Origin: Thermomonas sp.
GTDB taxonomy: Bacteria; Pseudomonadota; Gammaproteobacteria; Xanthomonadales; Xanthomonadaceae
Reading direction: 5' to 3'
Assembly (NCBI RefSeq): GCF_020850895.1
Contig: NZ_JADZDS010000043.1
Span: 1 to 57,827, forward strand
DNA: 57,827 bases
The notes below the pieces were generated by a model, which did not search any database, was not told where the DNA came from, and worked only from the letters and a program-made list of their open reading frames with translations. Position numbers and translations under genes: made by a program. How positions within the stretch are numbered: the first letter of the stretch is position 1; the number at the start of each line of letters is the position of its first letter. Of this stretch, positions 45,060 to 55,989 are shown one piece after another.

Positions 45060-46436
45060 TCAGCCGGTGCCAGCCACCGTCATTCGGCCGACCAGGATCG
45101 ATCCCGTGCGCACATGCGAGCGTGGGTCGATGTCATCACCCACCGCCTCGATGCCTGCGAACATGGCCTTGAGGTTTCCGGCGATGGTGATGCCGTCCAC
45201 CGGATAGGCAACTTCGCCGTTTTCGATCCAGAAGCCGGCCGCGCCGCGCGAGTAGTCGCCGGTGATCGCATTCACGCCCTGCCCCATCAACTCAGTCACC
45301 AGCAGGCCTGTGCCCATGCCGCGCAGCAGGGCCTCGAGGCCGCCGGCATTGGCCCTCACTTGCAGGTTGTGCGCGCCGCCTGCGTTGCCGGTGCTCTGCA
45401 GTCCCAGCTTGCGCGCCGAGTAACTACCCAGCAGGTAGCGCTGCACCACGCCACCGTCGACCAGCAGCGAGCGACGCGTGGCCACACCCTCGGCATCGAA
45501 GGAGGCCGAACGGAAGCCGCGCGGCAGGAAAGGATCTTCCTCGATCGTGAACCAGCCGGGGAACACCTGTGTGCCCGCACTGTCCAGCAGGAAGCTGGCA
45601 CGGCGGTACAACGCTCCGCCCGAGACCGCACCGAGGAAGCTGCCGATCAGCGAGCGCGCCATTTCGGCACAGAACAGCACCGGCACCTGCCCAGTGGGCA
45701 GGGTGCGCGGATCCAGTCGATCCAACGTGCGCTGCGCGGCCCTGCGGCCCACGGCGTCGGGCGTCTCCAGGTCACCCTGCGCCAGCGCCACGCTGTACCA
45801 GCCATCGCGCTGCATGGCTTCGCCGGTGCCCGCAATCAGCGCGCAGCCGATGCTGTAGGAGGTGCTGCGTTCGGCACCGAGGAAGCCGTGGGAATTGGCG
45901 TACACGCTGATCGACGCATTGGAATTCATCGACGCACCATCGGAATTCCCGATCCGCGCATCCACCGACCTGCCCGCGGATTCCGCCGCCAGCGCGGTAT
46001 CCACGGCCCGTTCGGCATCGAGCGCCTGCGGGTGCCAACTGTCGAATTCGTGCAGCGTTGTGGCCATCAGTCCGGCATCGGCCAAGCCGGACGCCGGATC
46101 GTCCTCGGTGTAGCGGGCGATCGCACACGCCTGCGCGACGGTGGCAGCCAGGCTGTCCTCGCGCAGGTCGGCGGTGCTGGCGCTGCCCTTGCGTTGGCCG
46201 AAGTACACGGTGATGGACACGCTGCGGTCGCGGGTGGCTTCCACCGTTTCCACCTCGCCCATGCGCACGTTGACCGCAAGCCCGGCGTCCTCGCTGCAGG
46301 TGACCTCCGCTTGGCTGGCACCGGCGGTGCGGGCAAGCTCCAGCTGTTGTTGCGCAATGGCAGCCAGGTGCTGCTGGCGGGCACGGCTGTCATCGGTAAC
46401 GGCGGTGGCAATCACATCGGCCTGCTGTGTGTTCAA
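45060..46436 (-). CDS. pmbA: TldE/PmbA metalloprotease-family subunit
   Basis: TldE (PmbA) and TldD form a heterodimeric protease that trims peptides such as microcin B17 precursor and the CcdA antitoxin. The 458-residue protein has [31 protein letters not shown] near the N-terminus and [20 protein letters not shown] and [19 protein letters not shown] in the C-terminal half. It lacks the TldD zinc motif, as expected for TldE. The start is uncertain: TTG 46436 has AGGATAA upstream, while GTG 46418 with AGCAGG is a shorter choice. It runs divergently from darP with only about 17-35 bp between starts. Confidence 0.93.
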   Translation of the reverse strand: MNTQQADVIATAVTDDSRARQQHLAAIAQQQLELARTAGASQAEVTCSEDAGLAVNVRMGEVETVEATRDRSVSITVYFGQRKGSASTADLREDSLAATVAQACAIARYTEDDPASGLADAGLMATTLHEFDSWHPQALDAERAVDTALAAESAGRSVDARIGNSDGASMNSNASISVYANSHGFLGAERSTSYSIGCALIAGTGEAMQRDGWYSVALAQGDLETPDAVGRRAAQRTLDRLDPRTLPTGQVPVLFCAEMARSLIGSFLGAVSGGALYRRASFLLDSAGTQVFPGWFTIEEDPFLPRGFRSASFDAEGVATRRSLLVDGGVVQRYLLGSYSARKLGLQSTGNAGGAHNLQVRANAGGLEALLRGMGTGLLVTELMGQGVNAITGDYSRGAAGFWIENGEVAYPVDGITIAGNLKAMFAGIEAVGDDIDPRSHVRTGSILVGRMTVAGTG

Positions 46437-46441
46437 TGGCT

Positions 46442-46447
46442 TATCCT
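46442..46447 (+). promoter_or_regulatory. Leaderless-type -10 box before darP (overlaps pmbA ribosome-binding site)
   Basis: TATCCT is followed by six bases and ATG 46454. The reverse complement, AGGATA, is the ribosome-binding site for a TTG start of pmbA (46436), so one six-base element serves both strands. Confidence 0.5.
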
Positions 46448-46453
46448 GTCGCA

Positions 46454-47017
46454 ATGCGAGGACGTGACGAAGACACCGGAGAATTCTTCAGTCCCAGCCG
46501 GAGCGCGCAGCGGCGCGCGGCGCTGGACGTGCTGGAGTTGGGCGCACAATTGGTGGCGCTGAGCGAGGCGCAACTGGCCCTGCTGCCGGTACCGGAAGGG
46601 CTGCTCGCGCACATCGAGGACACCCGCAAGATCCCCTCGCATGGCGCGCGCAAACGGCAACTGGCGTTCCTGGCCAAGCAGATGCGCAAGCTGGACAGCG
46701 CCGTGCTGGATGCCCTGCGCGATGCGATGCGCAAGGACGGCGAAACCGCGCGGCGCGAGGTCGCCGCCATGCACCGCGCTGAAGCCCTGCGCGATCACCT
46801 GCTCGGCGATGCCGGTGACGATGCGCTCACGGCGCTGCTTGCGGAGTTCCCGCAGGCCAACCGCCAGAAGTTGCGGCAATTGGTGCGCAATGCGCGCGAG
46901 GAAAAGGCGAAGCACAAACCGCCACGGGCATTCCGTGAACTGTATCGGGAGTTGCGGGAGTTGTTGGCGAATGGCAGTGAGGATGGGGACGACGCATTCA
47001 ATGGCGACATGGCATAG
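46454..47017 (+). CDS. darP: DarP/YjgA family 50S assembly factor
   Basis: DarP (formerly YjgA, DUF615) is a dual-action ribosome assembly factor that checks the 23S rRNA peptidyl-transferase region in the 50S subunit. The 187-residue protein is helical and charged, with [20 protein letters not shown], the [22 protein letters not shown] motif, and [22 protein letters not shown], matching the family. ATG 46454 was preferred over upstream ATGs at 46427 because [15 protein letters not shown] is the family start. Pairing with pmbA and tldD is seen in E. coli for pmbA-yjgA. Confidence 0.94.
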   Translation: MRGRDEDTGEFFSPSRSAQRRAALDVLELGAQLVALSEAQLALLPVPEGLLAHIEDTRKIPSHGARKRQLAFLAKQMRKLDSAVLDALRDAMRKDGETARREVAAMHRAEALRDHLLGDAGDDALTALLAEFPQANRQKLRQLVRNAREEKAKHKPPRAFRELYRELRELLANGSEDGDDAFNGDMA

Positions 47018-47052
47018 CCCCTCTCCCCTCGGGAGAGGGGTTGGGGTGAGGG
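47018..47052. repeat. CCCTCACCCC-type palindromic repeat after darP
   Basis: The palindrome CCCCTCTCCC-CTC-GGGAGAGGGG (47018-47040) followed by TTGGGGTGAGGG begins on the base after the darP stop. It is the inverted form of the element at 30379-30413 and could end the darP transcript. Confidence 0.75.
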
Positions 47053-47128
47053 TTTGGCGAAGCGGGGGCGCTTGAACGTCCAAGAATATTCCAATCTCTC
47101 TGCAATTTTCTTTCCACCGTTTCGCCGC

Positions 47129-47173
47129 ACCCTCATCCGGCGCGACGTGCCACCTTCTCCCGAAGGGAGAAGG
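47129..47173. repeat. CACCCTCATCC/CCTTCTCCC palindromic repeat after tldD
   Basis: CACCCTCATCCGGCGCG... continues into the palindrome CCTTCTCCCGAAGGGAGAAGG (about 47153-47173), ending 6 bases before the tldD stop on the minus strand. It is a second REP-like family member, so the two convergent transcripts are separated by two such elements. Confidence 0.7.
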
Positions 47174-47178
47174 AAACA

Positions 47179-48627
47179 TCACGCCTGCGTTCCGCCCACC
47201 GTCAATTCCGAAATCAGCAACGACGGCTGGCCCACGCCCACCGGCACACTCTGTCCGTCCTTGCCGCAGATCCCGACGCCGTCATCCAGGGCGAGGTCAT
47301 GGCCGATCATCGCCACCTTCTGCATGGTCTCGGGCCCATTTCCAATCAAGGTGGCACCCTTCACCGGCGCGGTGACCTTCCCATCCTCGATCAGATAGGC
47401 CTCGGTGGCCGAGAACACGTACTTGCCGCTGGTGATGTCGACCTGGCCACCGCCGAAATTCACCGCGTACAGGCCGCGCTTGACCGACCGGATCATCTCC
47501 TCCGGATCGTGGCTGCCCGCACGCATGTAGGTATTGGTCATGCGCGGCATCACCAGGTGCGCGAACGACTCACGGCGGCCGTTGCCGGTCGGCGCCATCC
47601 CCATCAGCCGGGCGTTGAGGGTGTCCTGCATGTAGCCGACCAACACGCCATCCTCGATCAGCGTGGTGCACGCCGTTGGCGTGCCTTCGTCATCGATGTT
47701 GAGTGAACCGCGGCGGCCATCGAGGGTGCCGTCATCGACGATGGTGACGCCCGGTGAGGCCACGCGCTGGCCGATCCTGCCGGAGAACGTGCTAGTGCCC
47801 TTGCGATTGAAGTCACCCTCCAGTCCATGGCCGACCGCCTCGTGCAGCAGCACGCCGGGCCAACCGTGGCCGAGCACCACCGGCATCACGCCAGCGGGTG
47901 CATCGATCGCTTCGAGGTTCACCAGTGCCTGGCGCAGGGCTTCGCGGGCGAATTTCTCCGGCTTGCCTTCGGCCAGCAACTCCGCGTACGAATAGCGCCC
48001 ACCGAAGCCGGCATAGCCCGATTCGCGGCGGCCGCCCTGCTCCACGATCACCTGCACGTTCATCCGCACCAGCGGGCGCACATCACCCGCCAGCACGCCA
48101 TCGCTGCGCGCCACCAGCACGGTGTCGACGCCGCCGCTGAGACCCACCATCACCTGTTGCACACGCGGATCCAGCGCACGCAGCAGGCCATCCACGCGCC
48201 GCAAGGCCTCGACCTTGGCGGCATTGTCCAACCCATCGACCGGATCCAATGGGACATACAGGCTGCGCGCAGTCGAAGGCGCCAGCGCCCTTGGCTGCTG
48301 GCTACGGCCGGCGCGGGCAATGGCGCGCGCGGACTGCGCTGATGCGATCAGGGCGTGTGCGTCCAACGCATCGGAATAGGCAAAGCCGGTCTTTTCCCCG
48401 GACATCGCGCGAACACCGACGCCCTGCTCGATGCTGTGGGATCCGGATTTGACGATGCCGTCTTCCATGCTCCACGCCTCGCCGCGGGAATGCTGGAAAT
48501 ACAGGTCGCCGCAATCGACTCCCGGGCCGAGCAGCGCTGAAAACGCACGATCGACATCCGGGAAACCCAGCCCGGTGGGATCGAGGAGTCGGGATTGCGC
48601 AAGGAGTAATGGGTTCATCATTGTCAT
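47179..48627 (-). CDS. tldD: TldD metalloprotease subunit
   Basis: TldD is the zinc-bearing half of the TldD/TldE protease. The 482-residue protein has the metal motif HEAVGH in [20 protein letters not shown], the conserved [26 protein letters not shown] near the N-terminus, and [17 protein letters not shown] near the end. Length with ATG 48627 matches E. coli (481 aa). A farther ATG at 48678 has a good GGAAG ribosome-binding site, adds 17 residues, and overlaps the YhdP stop by 17 bp, so it may be the real start. Confidence 0.93.
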   Translation of the reverse strand: MTMMNPLLLAQSRLLDPTGLGFPDVDRAFSALLGPGVDCGDLYFQHSRGEAWSMEDGIVKSGSHSIEQGVGVRAMSGEKTGFAYSDALDAHALIASAQSARAIARAGRSQQPRALAPSTARSLYVPLDPVDGLDNAAKVEALRRVDGLLRALDPRVQQVMVGLSGGVDTVLVARSDGVLAGDVRPLVRMNVQVIVEQGGRRESGYAGFGGRYSYAELLAEGKPEKFAREALRQALVNLEAIDAPAGVMPVVLGHGWPGVLLHEAVGHGLEGDFNRKGTSTFSGRIGQRVASPGVTIVDDGTLDGRRGSLNIDDEGTPTACTTLIEDGVLVGYMQDTLNARLMGMAPTGNGRRESFAHLVMPRMTNTYMRAGSHDPEEMIRSVKRGLYAVNFGGGQVDITSGKYVFSATEAYLIEDGKVTAPVKGATLIGNGPETMQKVAMIGHDLALDDGVGICGKDGQSVPVGVGQPSLLISELTVGGTQA

Positions 48628-48661
48628 CGGCTGTTTGGCGGCCATCCCGGGTCGAGGATGA

Positions 48662-51600
48662 TCAGCTTTTTTCGGCATCGATCGCTTCCGTCTCGGCTGC
48701 CGCAGGATCGGGCGCGTCCGCTGGCCCGGGTGTCGGCTCCGCGCGGGGCAGGACTTCGACCGTTGGTTTCGACCATGGGCCAGTGACACGATAGGTCTTG
48801 GCGCCGATCCCGCCCATCGGCCTGTCAAGGACCGCGTTGGCCACGGCCCCGACGGCGGCCCCCATAGGTCCTCCGGCAAGTGCGCCCACGGCCGTCAGCA
48901 GGCCGCCCGGGTGGGGTTTGACTTCCACCGTCTGGTCAAAACGCTGATTGCGCAAATCGGTGCTTCCGCGCACCGTCATGTCCGCAGCGGGGGCCCGGAC
49001 CTTCAGGTCGTCGGTCCGCATCAGACCGTTGGCGAGACTGGCCTGCCCCTGGATGCGATCGAAGGCAAACCCCTTCGCGAAGATGTCGCTGAAATCCAGC
49101 GTCAAGCGCCGTCGCAGTTGGGTAACGCCCAGCAGGCCGAGCAAACGCCCGGCACCCGGCTCGACCTCCAGCAAGCGGCCGTCACGAGCATCGAGGGTCA
49201 ATGTCGCGTTCACCCCCAACAGATCGAACTGCTCGGGACCGCCCCGCCAATTCGCCACCACGCCCAGGGTTCCCTTTCCGCCGGCCACCTGACCTCCCAG
49301 TCCCAGGCCGGCAAGCAATGCGCCGATGTCGTCGCTTGACACATCGAGTTTCAGGTCGCTGCGCGCAGCCTGCCCGCGACCGATCCAGGATCCACTGGCC
49401 TTGATCCGCTGCTTGCCTTCCGTTGTCGTGAACTCATCGAGCCGAAAACCACTTGCCGTCGGCGAGCTGCGAAAGCGTGCACGTCCCAATGGCGTCGAGC
49501 CGATCCGCAGCTCATCCACGTCGATCGCCAGCGGGGGGATCGTCGCCGGATCGAACTGCGCCGTTTCATCTTCCTTGGCCACGGAATTCGGATTCGCCGC
49601 CCGCGGGGACAGGCTGGCAGCCACCGGAGCGGGCAGGTGCAGGCGATCGAAACGACCTGACACCACCGCACCGTCCTGCTCCGGAACCAGCAGGACGCCA
49701 TTGATTCCAGGCGACTGCACGGTGACCCGGGTGCTGCGACCTGCGGTTTCGGCCCGCAGGTGTGCATCGGGGAAATCCGCGCCCAGCAGGCGCAGGTGCT
49801 GGGCCGCGACGTTTGCCCCGAGCAACGGCATGCTGCCCACGCTCTTCATTCCGGCCAATGCCCCCGTCCAGCCCAGCACATCAAGCTGACCGGTCTTGCC
49901 CCCCACCAACAACCCGTGGTGCGGAGCCTCCCCAGCCGGGGCACCTCCCAGTTCAATCCGCAGTCCAGTCTTGTCGCCTCGGATGCGTGCGTGCAGCGCA
50001 AGCAGATCACCCAGGCGTGCATCGACCTCACCCTGCTCGAACGGCAGGCGAATGGCGATGTCGGCAGCCAGCGCCTGCGCAGCCGGCTTGCGCAACGGCA
50101 TGGGCAGGTTGAACTCGGTCCCCACCAGGTCAGATCTCAGCCGCAGGAAGGAAGGTGCGGCCGGGCTTCCCGGCGCCCCCGACCCGCGCGGCACCGCGAT
50201 CGTGGTGGTCCACGTCGAACTTCCGCGCAGGTACGGCTTCAGCCAATCCAAGCCTCCGGCGCGCTGCAGCATTCCATCGATATTGGCCTTGGCTTGCAAC
50301 TGTGCTTCGAATGCCTGCGCCGGATCCTGCACATGCGGCCCCGCACGCAGGGTCAGCAGCGCAGGGGCCCCTTCGCTGCGAACCTGCAGCCCGTTGGCGA
50401 TGAACCCACCCTGGTCATAGCGTGCCTCACCGTGAACTTGCTGGAAATCGAGGTTCCAGCGTTGTTCGCGCAAACGCACGCCATCCAAGGCGACAGCGCC
50501 ATCGACCTTGGCGACATTCGGCTGGTCACGACCCAGCGGCAGCGTCATCCCGAAGCGCGCCCGCGCTGGTCCTTCCGCACGCAGTTGATCCATGACCTCG
50601 CCATAGTCCTCGTGCAGCGGACTGGCGGTCAGCAGCGCGAGGTAGCGCGACGCATCACCCGCAGTCGTCGCGTCCACCTTGAGCTCCGAAGCACTGAATC
50701 GCTGGATGCCTGCCTTCAGCGCACTGACACCAACGCCCGCCAGTTGCGCACGCCCGTCGACCGTGAAGCCATCGGCAATGAAGCTGAGGTTGGCATCCAT
50801 GTGCTCGACAGCGGGCCAATCCGGCCGGAATTTCACCGTGCCGTTATCGATCTGCGCTTCGGCGCGGAATACGCCGGCACCGGCCATGCCCGGCTCGTTG
50901 CGGAACGGCCAATCGCCAAGGTCTCCGGCGACGACCGCGTGGACCCGGCGCAAGGTGCCGCCCCGCAACGCCGCATCCAACCATGCGACCGTGGACTTGG
51001 GCATCAGGTGGTGGATCCAGAAGCCATGCGCCAGCGCGATGGGCGTGTCGCCAATGTCGGCGGAGATATCCAAGTGCGGTGAACCACGGTCGCTGCGGAA
51101 GCTGATCCCGCCACGCGCACGCGCCTGCAAAGGTCCGCCATCGATCCGCAACCCAGGCGTTCGGACAGTCCAGCCCTCGGCATCGCGCCACAGCACGGCC
51201 TCGCCATCCATGTGGAATTCGTGCACGACGCCGAACCCTGCCGGCCAGTCGAACGCGGCCAATGCAGTGCGGTCGAAGCGCATCCGCAAACCGTCCTGAT
51301 CGCCCTGCAACCAGCCGGAAACCCCGCGCATGCCAGGGTCATGCCCGACTGGATCGAACCTGAAGCCACGGATGCGCGCGCTGGCGCGCAAGCTGGCACC
51401 AAGGGTTCCGCGGACATCGACAGACTCCAGCAGGGCATCCGGTGCCGCTGTCCGCAGCCAGCGCCGCATGCCCGGTGGAAGCGCATTGCTCAAGGCGGCT
51501 AGCTGCAACAGGGGGGCAGCCTGCAGGCTTCGAGCGCGCAACGCGAAATGACGTCCACCGGCCACGGCGATTCCGTCGAGCGTCCATTTCCTGCCGTCAT

Positions 51601-52540
51601 CGATCCGCAGTGCGGGAACCCGCAACTGCCAGTCATCGACGGTTCCCGACCAGGCAGCATCAAGCTGCAGCATTGGCCACCGACGCGTCACCGCAGGCGC
51701 ATTGGCAAGGCCAGCACCGCGCAATACCACGTCACGGAGGGCGGCATCGACCCGAATCCCGACGATGCGATACCCGCGCAGCAGGCCCCAGGTGCGCAAT
51801 CTCCCCACCCCTTCGGCTGGCGCGACCCCGGCAATGGCGATCGTCCCGGCAAGGACACGCAGGTCTGCCTGATAGGTGCCCACATACACCCGGCCATCGC
51901 CTGAACCACGATCGAAATCCACCGCGACCGACACCGGCCGCGCGTCATCGCGAAGCCAGGCCTGCGCACCGAGGCGCAGCCGCGACCCATTGACCCGCAT
52001 GCGCATGTCGATCTTCGGCACGCGCAAATCGATGCCCAATTCGGTGGCGAGTATGCGCAAGCGCGCTTGGACCAACTGCAGTTCGCCCAAATGCTCCAGC
52101 GCAGCCAGCGGATCATCGCCCACCTGCTGACCCGGCAAACCGCGCACCCGCCACTGGCCGTTGGCAGCGCGCTGCAGGGTCAGGTCCAAGCCACGTAGCC
52201 GGACCTCGGTGAACGAATGGTCGGGCAAGAGTCCGCTGTACTGCGCAATCTGGATTTCAGCGGCACCGATATGCACCGGGTCTCGCGGGTCACCGACGCG
52301 AAGGCCTTCCACGCGCAGCAATGGCCCGCGCCGGGTCCAGCGTGTACTCAGGCTGTCGAAAGCCACCGGTCGCCCGGCGCGTGCGCTGAGCCATTCCGCG
52401 ACCCGTTGCGGATGGCGCTCGACCACCGGAAGCAACAGCATGCCGAGGCCATTCACCAGCGCCAGCAGCGCCAGCAACGTGGCCAGAGCATGCACGCCAT
52501 GGCGGCGCAACCCGGACAGCCATTCGCGCCAAGGCCTCAT
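48662..52540 (-). CDS. yhdP: YhdP/AsmA-like (TIGR02099) inner-membrane lipid-transport protein
   Basis: YhdP-type AsmA-like proteins span the periplasm and help move phospholipids to the outer membrane. The 1292-residue protein has one N-terminal membrane helix (about 15-40, with [23 protein letters not shown]), then a long periplasmic region of repeated beta-strands. It includes the DUF3971-type middle and an AsmA C-terminal region ([22 protein letters not shown], followed by GFAFDRIQG), and finishes with a Pro/Glu/Ala-rich tail. E. coli YhdP has 1266 aa. ATG 52540 was chosen over GTG 52546. It lies between rng and tldD as in E. coli (maf-rng-yhdP-tldD). Confidence 0.92.
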   Translation of the reverse strand: MRPWREWLSGLRRHGVHALATLLALLALVNGLGMLLLPVVERHPQRVAEWLSARAGRPVAFDSLSTRWTRRGPLLRVEGLRVGDPRDPVHIGAAEIQIAQYSGLLPDHSFTEVRLRGLDLTLQRAANGQWRVRGLPGQQVGDDPLAALEHLGELQLVQARLRILATELGIDLRVPKIDMRMRVNGSRLRLGAQAWLRDDARPVSVAVDFDRGSGDGRVYVGTYQADLRVLAGTIAIAGVAPAEGVGRLRTWGLLRGYRIVGIRVDAALRDVVLRGAGLANAPAVTRRWPMLQLDAAWSGTVDDWQLRVPALRIDDGRKWTLDGIAVAGGRHFALRARSLQAAPLLQLAALSNALPPGMRRWLRTAAPDALLESVDVRGTLGASLRASARIRGFRFDPVGHDPGMRGVSGWLQGDQDGLRMRFDRTALAAFDWPAGFGVVHEFHMDGEAVLWRDAEGWTVRTPGLRIDGGPLQARARGGISFRSDRGSPHLDISADIGDTPIALAHGFWIHHLMPKSTVAWLDAALRGGTLRRVHAVVAGDLGDWPFRNEPGMAGAGVFRAEAQIDNGTVKFRPDWPAVEHMDANLSFIADGFTVDGRAQLAGVGVSALKAGIQRFSASELKVDATTAGDASRYLALLTASPLHEDYGEVMDQLRAEGPARARFGMTLPLGRDQPNVAKVDGAVALDGVRLREQRWNLDFQQVHGEARYDQGGFIANGLQVRSEGAPALLTLRAGPHVQDPAQAFEAQLQAKANIDGMLQRAGGLDWLKPYLRGSSTWTTTIAVPRGSGAPGSPAAPSFLRLRSDLVGTEFNLPMPLRKPAAQALAADIAIRLPFEQGEVDARLGDLLALHARIRGDKTGLRIELGGAPAGEAPHHGLLVGGKTGQLDVLGWTGALAGMKSVGSMPLLGANVAAQHLRLLGADFPDAHLRAETAGRSTRVTVQSPGINGVLLVPEQDGAVVSGRFDRLHLPAPVAASLSPRAANPNSVAKEDETAQFDPATIPPLAIDVDELRIGSTPLGRARFRSSPTASGFRLDEFTTTEGKQRIKASGSWIGRGQAARSDLKLDVSSDDIGALLAGLGLGGQVAGGKGTLGVVANWRGGPEQFDLLGVNATLTLDARDGRLLEVEPGAGRLLGLLGVTQLRRRLTLDFSDIFAKGFAFDRIQGQASLANGLMRTDDLKVRAPAADMTVRGSTDLRNQRFDQTVEVKPHPGGLLTAVGALAGGPMGAAVGAVANAVLDRPMGGIGAKTYRVTGPWSKPTVEVLPRAEPTPGPADAPDPAAAETEAIDAEKS

Positions 52541-52612
52541 GCGCACGTTGCCGATTCCGTCCGCGGAGGATTCCGGCCCGCAACGCGGGAAAGACCGCCG
52601 TAGACTTTCACT

Positions 52613-54088
52613 TCAGAGCAGCACCACATCGAACTGCTCCTGCAGGTACTGCGCATCGGACTGGAAGCGGATCGACTTGCCGAGGAATTCCTCGAGTTCG
52701 GCAACCGCGCTGGACTCCTCCTCGGTGATCCGCGTCACCACCTTGGGCGAAGCGATCACCAGCAACCGCGCTGCGTCGAACTGGCGTACCGCGCGCACGA
52801 TCTCGCGGAAGATTTCGTAGGTGACCGTTTCCGCAGTGCGCACCATGCCGCGACCGCCGCATTCGTGGCAGGGCTCGCACAGGCGGCGCTCCAGGCTTTC
52901 GACGGTGCGCTTGCGGGTCATTTCGACCAGCCCCAGCGGCGAGAAATCGTGCACGGTGGTCTTGGCGTGATCCTTGGTCAGCGATTTCTCCAGCGTGCGC
53001 AGCACCTGCCGGCGGTGCTCGGCGTCCTGCATGTCGATGAAGTCGATGATGATGATGCCGCCGAGGTTCCTGAGCCGCAGCTGCCGCGCCACCGCCTGCG
53101 CCGCTTCCAGATTGGTGCGGAACACGGTCTCTTCGAGGTTGCGCTGGCCGAGGAAACTGCCGGTGTTCACGTCCACCGTGGTCATCGCCTCGGTTTGGTC
53201 GATCACCATGTAGCCACCGGATTTCAACGGCACCTCCTTGTCCAGCGCGCGCTGGATTTCGTCCTCGACGCCAAACATGTCGAAGATCGGTCGCGAACCG
53301 GAGTAATGCTCGATCTTGTCGGCCAACGCCGGCATGTAGCGGGCGGCGAACTCGCGCAGGCGCTCGCAGGTTTCACGCGAATCGACCTTGACCTTGTCGA
53401 CGTCACGGCGGATCAGGTCACGCACCGCACGCAGCGGCAGGCTCAGGTCCTCGTAGATGCAGCTGCCGACACCGGCACCTTCCGAGGATCGTTCGATCAA
53501 TGCCCACACGCGCCCGAGATAGGCGACATCCTCCGCCAAGGCCTCGGCCGGCTGGCCTTCGGCATTGGTACGCACGATGTAGCCATGGCCGGTACCGCTG
53601 GCCAGCCCGGCAACCTGATCGCGCAGCCGCGTGCGCTCGTCCTCGTCCTCGATCCGCGCCGACACACCGACCACCTTGGTGCGCGGAAGCAAGACCATGT
53701 AGCGCGAGGGGATGCTGATTTCCGTGGTCAGGCGGGCGCCCTTGCTGCCGATCGGGTCCTTCACGACCTGCACCACGATCTCGGCGCCGTCGCGCAACAA
53801 TTCGGTGATCGGCGGCGTCGGCATGCCTTCCACACCCGTTTCGGCCGTCTCGAGCGATACCGCCCGGTAGATGTCATTGGCATGCAGGAAGGCCGCGCGA
53901 TCCAGCCCGATGTCGACGAACGCGGCCTGCATGCCAGGCATCACCCGCTGCACCTTGCCCTTGTAGATATTGCCGACCACGCCGCGCTGGCTGCCACGCT
54001 CGATGTGCAGCTCCTGCAGCATTCCGTTTTCCACCACCGCAACGCGGGTTTCACGTGGGGTGACGTTGACCAGCAGATCCTCGCTCAC
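52613..54088 (-). CDS. rng: Ribonuclease G
   Basis: RNase G matures the 5' end of 16S rRNA and decays some mRNAs; it is the short relative of RNase E. The 491-residue protein has the S1 domain (IYKGKVQRVMPGMQAAFVDIG), the catalytic aspartates in TTVDVNTGSFLG and IIIIDFIDMQ, and a C-terminal zinc-link-like CEPCHECGGRG. Length matches E. coli (489 aa). The start is GTG 54088: its GTGA overlaps the maf stop by 4 bp and the family core starts within a few residues. Confidence 0.95.
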   Translation of the reverse strand: MSEDLLVNVTPRETRVAVVENGMLQELHIERGSQRGVVGNIYKGKVQRVMPGMQAAFVDIGLDRAAFLHANDIYRAVSLETAETGVEGMPTPPITELLRDGAEIVVQVVKDPIGSKGARLTTEISIPSRYMVLLPRTKVVGVSARIEDEDERTRLRDQVAGLASGTGHGYIVRTNAEGQPAEALAEDVAYLGRVWALIERSSEGAGVGSCIYEDLSLPLRAVRDLIRRDVDKVKVDSRETCERLREFAARYMPALADKIEHYSGSRPIFDMFGVEDEIQRALDKEVPLKSGGYMVIDQTEAMTTVDVNTGSFLGQRNLEETVFRTNLEAAQAVARQLRLRNLGGIIIIDFIDMQDAEHRRQVLRTLEKSLTKDHAKTTVHDFSPLGLVEMTRKRTVESLERRLCEPCHECGGRGMVRTAETVTYEIFREIVRAVRQFDAARLLVIASPKVVTRITEEESSAVAELEEFLGKSIRFQSDAQYLQEQFDVVLL

Positions 54089-54654
54089 GTCAGCACCCCG
54101 AACTTGCGCAGCAATGCCGCGGTTTCGCGCAGCGGCAGCCCCATCACCCCGGAATAACTGCCCTCCAGACGCACGATATGTGCCTCGAATACGCCCTGGA
54201 TCGCATAGCCGCCGGCCTTGCCCCGCCACTCGTCGCTGGCCAGGTAGCGCGTGATCGCGTCTTCCGACAAGCGTTCCAAGGCGACCGTCGTGAGCGCTTC
54301 GGCCCTCGCCTCGCGCCCCGCCGTCACCACCGACAAGGCCGTGAGGACCTCGTGCGTGCGTCCGGACAGGCGCCGCAGCATCGCCGCAGCTGCATCGGCG
54401 TCGGTCGGCTTGCCGAACACCTCGCCGTCGAGGATCACCTCGGTATCGGCACCCAGCACCACCGCGCCGGGGACGGCAACGACTTCGAGCAATCCAGCCC
54501 CGGCCTTCTCCCGGGCAACCCGTCGCACATAGTCGTGCGCGGTTTCGCTGCTCCCCTGTTGCTCGGGAACATCGAGGTCGAGGATGCCGAAGGCCAGCCC
54601 GAGCCGGGCCAGCAGTTCAGCGCGGCGCGGGGAACGCGAGGCCAGATGCAGCAT
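54085..54654 (-). CDS. maf: Maf family nucleoside triphosphate pyrophosphatase
   Basis: Maf (YhdE-type) hydrolyses non-canonical or excess dTTP and UTP and has been tied to septum control. The 189-residue protein starts [20 protein letters not shown] with the SxSPRR motif. It also carries the nucleotide-binding glutamate and lysine in VARDKA-like VAREKAGAG, VLGADTEVILDGEVFGKP, and the C-terminal GYAIQG with VMGLPL. Its last 4 bp overlap rng. A TANNNT box six bases upstream of ATG suggests a leaderless start. Confidence 0.95.
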   Translation of the reverse strand: MLHLASRSPRRAELLARLGLAFGILDLDVPEQQGSSETAHDYVRRVAREKAGAGLLEVVAVPGAVVLGADTEVILDGEVFGKPTDADAAAAMLRRLSGRTHEVLTALSVVTAGREARAEALTTVALERLSEDAITRYLASDEWRGKAGGYAIQGVFEAHIVRLEGSYSGVMGLPLRETAALLRKFGVLT

Positions 54655-54660
54655 GCGTGC

Positions 54661-54666
54661 AGTCTA
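54661..54666 (-). promoter_or_regulatory. Leaderless-type -10 box before maf
   Basis: On the minus strand TAGACT is followed by exactly six bases (GCACGC) and the maf ATG at 54654, the fifth case of this spacing in the window. The maf-rng-yhdP-tldD set would be transcribed from here. Confidence 0.55.
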
Positions 54667-54911
54667 AGGCAAGCGGGCTTCACCACACGGAACCGGGTCA
54701 CAATCGACCCACGCAGCACCTAACCTACGTTCAGGCCGGACCTGCTCGGATGTCCGCCATCACGGTTTCACCTGCCCTGCATCCAGCCGATCCCCCTGCC
54801 CAACATGCCGCCTCCAACCGTCGTGCATGCTCGAATCACCCCGATCGAACCACCGCTGCGTATACCCCTGCATTCCTGTGCCTGTATCCCCCCTTCACGC
54901 CGGAGTCCACC

Positions 54912-55646
54912 ATGTCGCTGCGCTTGCCGTCACTTGCCCTTGCCCTTGCCCTCACGAGCCTCACGCCGATGACCACGTCCGCCCAGCAATCCTCCGCCGA
55001 AGTTTCCACCGCGGCGCAAGGCACCATCTTGACTGTCTCCGCCACCGGAGCTGCCCATCGCATGCCGGATTTCGCCACGGTCTCTGCAGGCGTGGTCACC
55101 CAGGCCACGGCAGCCGATGCCGCCATGCGCGACAACGCGACGCGGATGAACGCCGTGTTGGCCGCCCTGAAGTCCGCGGGGATTGCAGAACGCGACATCA
55201 GGACCAGCCGGATCACGCTGGAGCCGCAATATCGCTATGAACAGAATCAGGCCCCGGCCATCGTCGGCTACCGGGCCAGCAACTCCGTCTCGGTCAAGAT
55301 CCACGACCTGGCCCGGCTCGGTCGCGTACTCGATGCCCTGATCGGGCAGGGCGCCAACCAGATCAATGGCCCCAGTTTCGGCATCGAGCACCCGGAAGCG
55401 GCGTATGCAGAAGCCCGTCGCAACGCAGTGCACGCGGCGATGGAGCAGGCTCGAGCCTACGCCGAGGCACTGGGCGTGAAGGTGCGTCGTATCGTCAGCA
55501 TCAACGAGGGCGGCAGTCGCGGGAGCATGCCGATGCCGATGGCAAGGCTTGCAGCGGCGCCGCCGCCAGAGAGTGCAACGCCGATTGCCGGTGGCGAAAC
55601 CGAGCTCGACATCCACATCGAGGTGGTGTTCGAACTCGGGAGCTAA
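54912..55646 (+). CDS. SIMPL-domain (DUF541) periplasmic protein
   Basis: The 244-residue protein has a signal peptide (1-25, ending near TTSAQ) and a single SIMPL/DUF541 domain with the TGAAHRMPDFATVSAGV start, RDIRTSRITLEPQYRYE, and YRASNSVSVKIHDLARLGRVLDAL, then ARAYAEALGVKVRRIVSI. SIMPL proteins of the Irak-binding/BP26 type form periplasmic assemblies of mostly unknown role. A linker rich in Met/Pro/Ala precedes the last strand. ATG 54912 gives a complete signal peptide. It is divergent to maf and separated by 257 bp. Confidence 0.9.
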   Translation: MSLRLPSLALALALTSLTPMTTSAQQSSAEVSTAAQGTILTVSATGAAHRMPDFATVSAGVVTQATAADAAMRDNATRMNAVLAALKSAGIAERDIRTSRITLEPQYRYEQNQAPAIVGYRASNSVSVKIHDLARLGRVLDALIGQGANQINGPSFGIEHPEAAYAEARRNAVHAAMEQARAYAEALGVKVRRIVSINEGGSRGSMPMPMARLAAAPPPESATPIAGGETELDIHIEVVFELGS

Positions 55647-55989
55647 TCGGCCCGCCATCGGAGGGCACATGGGCTTCCCGTTCGGAATACGTTCAGCCAA
55701 GGAAGCCGCTTCGGCGCCCTCCAAACCGACATCCACGGACCCACGCACGCGCTCGACTCCGGGGTGGAACCCAGTGCTGGTGCGGCAGACAGGTGGATAC
55801 CGGCGGCGCTTCAGTCCCTCACCCAGGCGCCCGGCAGTCGCGGTCACTCACGGACATCCGCTGCTTGACGGAATTGGAATCAGGTCTCAGGTTGGAATCG
55901 CACCACGGGCACACGGCAAACCCCATTCCGGACGTCCGCGCGTTACATGGATAGAAGTCCCCACCACCCAGTTCGGAAGGAGGTCGACC
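55647..55989. other. Intergenic stretch with possible 5' extension of the TonB-like gene
   Basis: This 343-bp gap is open in frame with the following TonB-like gene. An ATG at 55669 preceded by GGAGGG could extend that protein by 107 residues, but the extension resembles no domain. A TTGACG at about 55865 could be part of a promoter, without a good -10. Otherwise nothing is recognised. Confidence 0.4.
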
